Below the pieces are notes generated by a model. That model was not told where the DNA came from. It made no database searches and saw only the letters and a program-made list of their open reading frames with translations. The position numbers and the translations under genes were made by a program. From the NCBI GenBank assembly GCA_025361105.1, contig JANYAW010000126.1, positions 1 through 8,173 on the forward strand: 8,173 nucleotides of DNA, in the 5' to 3' direction. The stretch comes from Rhodocyclaceae bacterium (GTDB lineage Bacteria > Pseudomonadota > Gammaproteobacteria > Burkholderiales > Rhodocyclaceae). Below, piece by piece: positions 6,517 through 8,173 of the stretch. How positions within the stretch are numbered: the first letter of the stretch is position 1; each line of letters begins with the position of its first letter.

Positions 6517-7009
6517 ACGAATTGCATGGAAAAGTTGCTGTCATCACCGGCGCTGGAAGCGGGCTGGGACGCGAGTTTGTACTGGCTTGCGCCAAGCGCG
6601 GTATGCAGGTGATGCTGGCCGATGTAAGCGATGCAGGGATGCGGGAGACAGTGGACATAATCACCGCAAAATTTCCCGAGGTGTGCACTGCGCGCCAGAA
6701 AACTGATGTGGCCAAGTTGGAACAAGTCGAAGCACTGGCGCAAGCCACGCTCGATCAACTCGGCAGCGTGCATTACGTGTTCAACAACGCGGGTGTCGCG
6801 CTTGGCGGTTTATTGTGGGAGCAAACCGAGGCCGATTGAGCGGGGCAGATGTCGCCGAAATCACGCTAGACGCGGTGGCGAAAAAGCAGTTCTATATTTT
6901 CCCGCACGGCAAGATAAAAGCCCTAGTTAAGGCGCGTGCAGAGGCGGCAAGCGAAGAACAAGCGGCATTTGATTCGCGTCTGCCGCTGACACTCGCACTG
7001 AATGCTTAG
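6513..7009 (+). pseudogene. Short-chain dehydrogenase/reductase with internal deletion and frame change
   Basis: The first 108 codons (6513-6836) are a normal SDR N-terminus: the nucleotide-binding TGAGSGLG (residues 12-19), LADV with D37, TDV with D65, and NNAGV (91-95). It stops at TGA 6837-6839, exactly where homologues continue with the ADWxW segment. From 6836 another frame encodes a typical SDR C-terminus (LSGADVAEITLDAV, KKQFYIFPH), ending at TAG 7007-7009. Family members of this type are about 270-280 residues, so roughly 110-130 residues between the parts are missing, including the catalytic Ser and YxxxK. The simplest explanation is one internal deletion at about 6834-6839 whose length is 3n+1, leaving a frameshift. 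The ATG overlaps the DUF2855 stop. The remaining 108-residue product would keep part of a Rossmann fold but cannot be a working SDR. An assembly error is the main alternative. Confidence 0.88.
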
Positions 7010-7266
7010 GCCATCTCGTCAGTTTTATTTTCCGTAGTCAAAATCGCTAAAACTGCTTGCGCATGTTCCGCTGCATCACGCCCTAGACCGGTCAAATAAC
7101 CGCCATCGGCTTGAGTGAGCAAGCCTTTGGCGTGCAGGCGTTGAGTGGCGGCAATCACCGCTACGCTGGCGGTTTTATGTACCTTGATGCCTTGCTGGCT
7201 GGTGGCCAAATCAAAACGCGTCAGCGTGTTGAGTTCTTCGATGAGTTCCGTGGTGTAGGGCATCAT
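7006..7266 (-). CDS. TIGR02647-like conserved small protein, 86 aa
   Basis: The protein starts MMPYTTELIEELN and contains the well-conserved segments TSQQGIKVH (residues 22-30), AATQRLHAKGLLTQ (39-52) and DGGYLTGLGRDAAEHAQ (54-70). These match my memory of the TIGR02647 family, small proteins of about 80 residues in Beta/Gammaproteobacteria, sometimes labelled DNA-binding without good evidence. The arrangement looks like a small winged-helix-type domain (helix, helix, then GGYLT hairpin). There are two adjacent ATGs (7264-7266 and 7261-7263); GAGG on the − strand precedes the first by a short spacing, and either could be used. The open frame extends upstream to 7410, but that part overlaps the cysteine-rich gene and shows no family similarity. 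It follows the cysteine-rich gene by 19 bases, so co-transcription is likely. Its stop overlaps the end of the convergent SDR remnant by four bases. Confidence 0.85.
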   Translation of the reverse strand: MMPYTTELIEELNTLTRFDLATSQQGIKVHKTASVAVIAATQRLHAKGLLTQADGGYLTGLGRDAAEHAQAVLAILTTENKTDEMA

Positions 7267-7285
7267 TGTTCCTCGCTCAATGGGC

Positions 7286-7438
7286 TTAGCTGGATTTGTT
7301 GGCGGACTGATCGGCTGACTTCTCATCCGGCTTCTCAGACGACGGCGCTTGATCGCCGAGGATCGATTTCGCCGGACAGATAGAGAACACCGGACACTTT
7401 TTGCAACCAACTGCGATGGCGATGGGACAAACTGTCAT
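7286..7438 (-). CDS. Small cysteine-rich protein, 50 aa
   Basis: The start ATG at 7436-7438 has an excellent ribosome binding site (AAGGAG on the − strand) six bases upstream. The protein begins MTVCPIAIAVGCKKCPVF and carries four cysteines at residues 4, 12, 15 and 21, a CX7CX2CX5C pattern with Pro after three of them. The tail from residue 29 is hydrophilic (Ser, Asp, Lys, Glu), probably disordered. Clustered cysteines followed by proline suggest a small Fe-S or zinc site, but the family is not characterised as far as I know. It is placed between alaS (48 bases upstream) and the TIGR02647-like gene (19 bases downstream), consistent with one operon. The Shine-Dalgarno and cysteine spacing argue for a real gene despite its length. 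Confidence 0.75.
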   Translation of the reverse strand: MTVCPIAIAVGCKKCPVFSICPAKSILGDQAPSSEKPDEKSADQSANKSS

Positions 7439-7444
7439 GGCGCG

Positions 7445-7450
7445 CTCCTT
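7445..7450 (-). promoter_or_regulatory. Strong ribosome binding site of the 50-aa cysteine-rich gene
   Basis: The − strand reads AAGGAG here, followed by a six-base spacer and ATG. This near-perfect Shine-Dalgarno is the main support for translation of the short gene, which would otherwise be easy to miss. Confidence 0.75.
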
Positions 7451-7486
7451 GGTTGATGATGAAGCTTTGAATCCTACCCGTTTTCC

Positions 7487-8173
7487 TCAAACCCGCCCGG
7501 AAATCCACGCGGCAACGCTGGCAAGTGCCGTGGCGAGGTGCTCGGGCTGGTTGCCACCGGCCATCGCCATGTCAGGTCGTCCGCCGCCTTTGCCACCGAC
7601 TTGCAAGGCAACATGGTTGACCAATTCGCCAGCCTTAATCTTGCCCACCAAATCGCTGGTCACGCCCGCAATCAAGGCAACTTTTCCGTCGCTGCTACTG
7701 GCTAAAACAATGGCTGCCGATTTGAGTTTATCTTTGAGTTTGTCCAGCGTTTCACGCAAGGCTGTCGCATCCGCACCTTCCAGAATTGCGGCGAGAACGT
7801 TGATGCCATTGACTTGCAAGGCCTGAGCTAATAAATCGTCACCTTGCGCTGCAGCGAGTTTGGCTTTGAGTCGTGAGGTTTCTTTTTCCAGCGCTTTGAC
7901 GTGATCGAGAATTTGCGTGATACGAAGCCTGGCTTCGCTACTTTGCGCTTTGATCAGTTCGGCGATTTCATCGAGCAAGCTGCTTTGCTCTTGCATCAGG
8001 CTCACCGCTACATCGCCGCACACCGCTTCCACCCGCCGCACACCCGCCGCCACGCCCGACTCGCTGGTGATTTTGAACAGCCCGATATCGCCAGTACGGG
8101 TGACATGCGTGCCACCACAGAGTTCGCGACTGTTGCCGATGTCGAGCACGCGAACCTCGTCGCCATATTTTTC
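7487..8173 (-). CDS. alaS: Alanyl-tRNA synthetase, C-terminal part (truncated by the window edge)
   Basis: AlaRS charges tRNA-Ala with alanine in the cytoplasm and edits mischarged Ser/Gly. The window holds the last 228 codons of an enzyme that is normally about 870 residues, with the frame open to the right edge. The start is outside; the GTG at 8147-8149 is internal, since the preceding EKYGDEVR still belongs to the family. Visible parts are the end of the editing domain with the CxxxH zinc/editing motif (ELCGGTHV, at 8105-8119 for CGGTH), the TGDIGLFKI and GVRRVEAV strands, a coiled-coil linker (about fragment residues 65-105, rich in Lys, Glu, Ala and Leu), and the C-Ala/DHHA1 domain ending in GGKGGGRPDMA. 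The short end ISGRV is normal. It is probably the first gene of a unit with the two small downstream genes. Confidence 0.97.
   Translation of the reverse strand, partial: EKYGDEVRVLDIGNSRELCGGTHVTRTGDIGLFKITSESGVAAGVRRVEAVCGDVAVSLMQEQSSLLDEIAELIKAQSSEARLRITQILDHVKALEKETSRLKAKLAAAQGDDLLAQALQVNGINVLAAILEGADATALRETLDKLKDKLKSAAIVLASSSDGKVALIAGVTSDLVGKIKAGELVNHVALQVGGKGGGRPDMAMAGGNQPEHLATALASVAAWISGRV

Noticed and set aside
7267..7410. N-terminal extension of the TIGR02647-like gene up to 7410
   Set aside because: The extension overlaps the 50-residue Cys-rich gene in another frame, is Arg/Ser-rich without similarity, and the ATGs at 7261-7266 have a ribosome binding site.
7401..7826. 141-codon ORF on + overlapping alaS
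   Set aside because: It is antisense to strongly conserved alaS sequence, low in complexity (Ser/Leu runs), and explained by the codon bias of the real gene.

Overview
The window looks like ordinary chromosomal DNA of a proteobacterium, moderately GC-rich and densely coded. The alanyl-tRNA synthetase C-terminus, the AlgC-type phosphomannomutase, the TIGR02647-type small protein and the DUF2855/SDR pair all point to Beta- or Gammaproteobacteria. I lean to Betaproteobacteria, but that is an impression from protein similarity, not a computed placement. There is no phage, transposase, CRISPR, tRNA or rRNA signal, and no gene-free stretch longer than about 165 bases.

Layout. (1) Positions 1-992 hold the 3' two thirds of a phosphomannomutase/phosphoglucomutase gene on +, open at the left edge. 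(2) Positions 1154-1639 hold two small + genes: a 64-residue lipoprotein and an 80-residue protein with a CxxC zinc-ribbon-like start. A strong hairpin covers the stop codon of the second. (3) Positions 1665-3417 hold two − genes, an M24-family metallopeptidase and an alpha/beta hydrolase, separated by a 97-base gap with a nested hairpin. (4) An AraC-family regulator (3576-4604, +) is divergent from the hydrolase across 158 bases. (5) A TetR-family regulator (4684-5310, −) is divergent, across only 75 bases, from a two-gene operon on +: a DUF2855 protein (5386-6516) and an overlapping short-chain dehydrogenase (6513-7009). The dehydrogenase has lost its middle, including the catalytic region, and is a pseudogene. 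(6) On −, reading leftward from the right edge, come the C-terminal quarter of alaS, a 50-residue cysteine-rich ORF with a very good ribosome binding site, and an 86-residue TIGR02647-like protein. These three probably form one transcription unit, whose last gene ends in a 4-base convergent overlap with the dehydrogenase remnant.

How the genes work together. The two divergent regulator/enzyme pairs look like local control modules: AraC with the alpha/beta hydrolase, and TetR with DUF2855 plus SDR. Both may act on lipid-like or other hydrophobic substrates, though this is inference from family habits. I see no convincing new multi-gene system. The most notable observations are the internally deleted SDR in an otherwise intact regulated operon, the 50-residue Cys-rich gene behind alaS, and the candidate operator repeats in the two divergent promoters.
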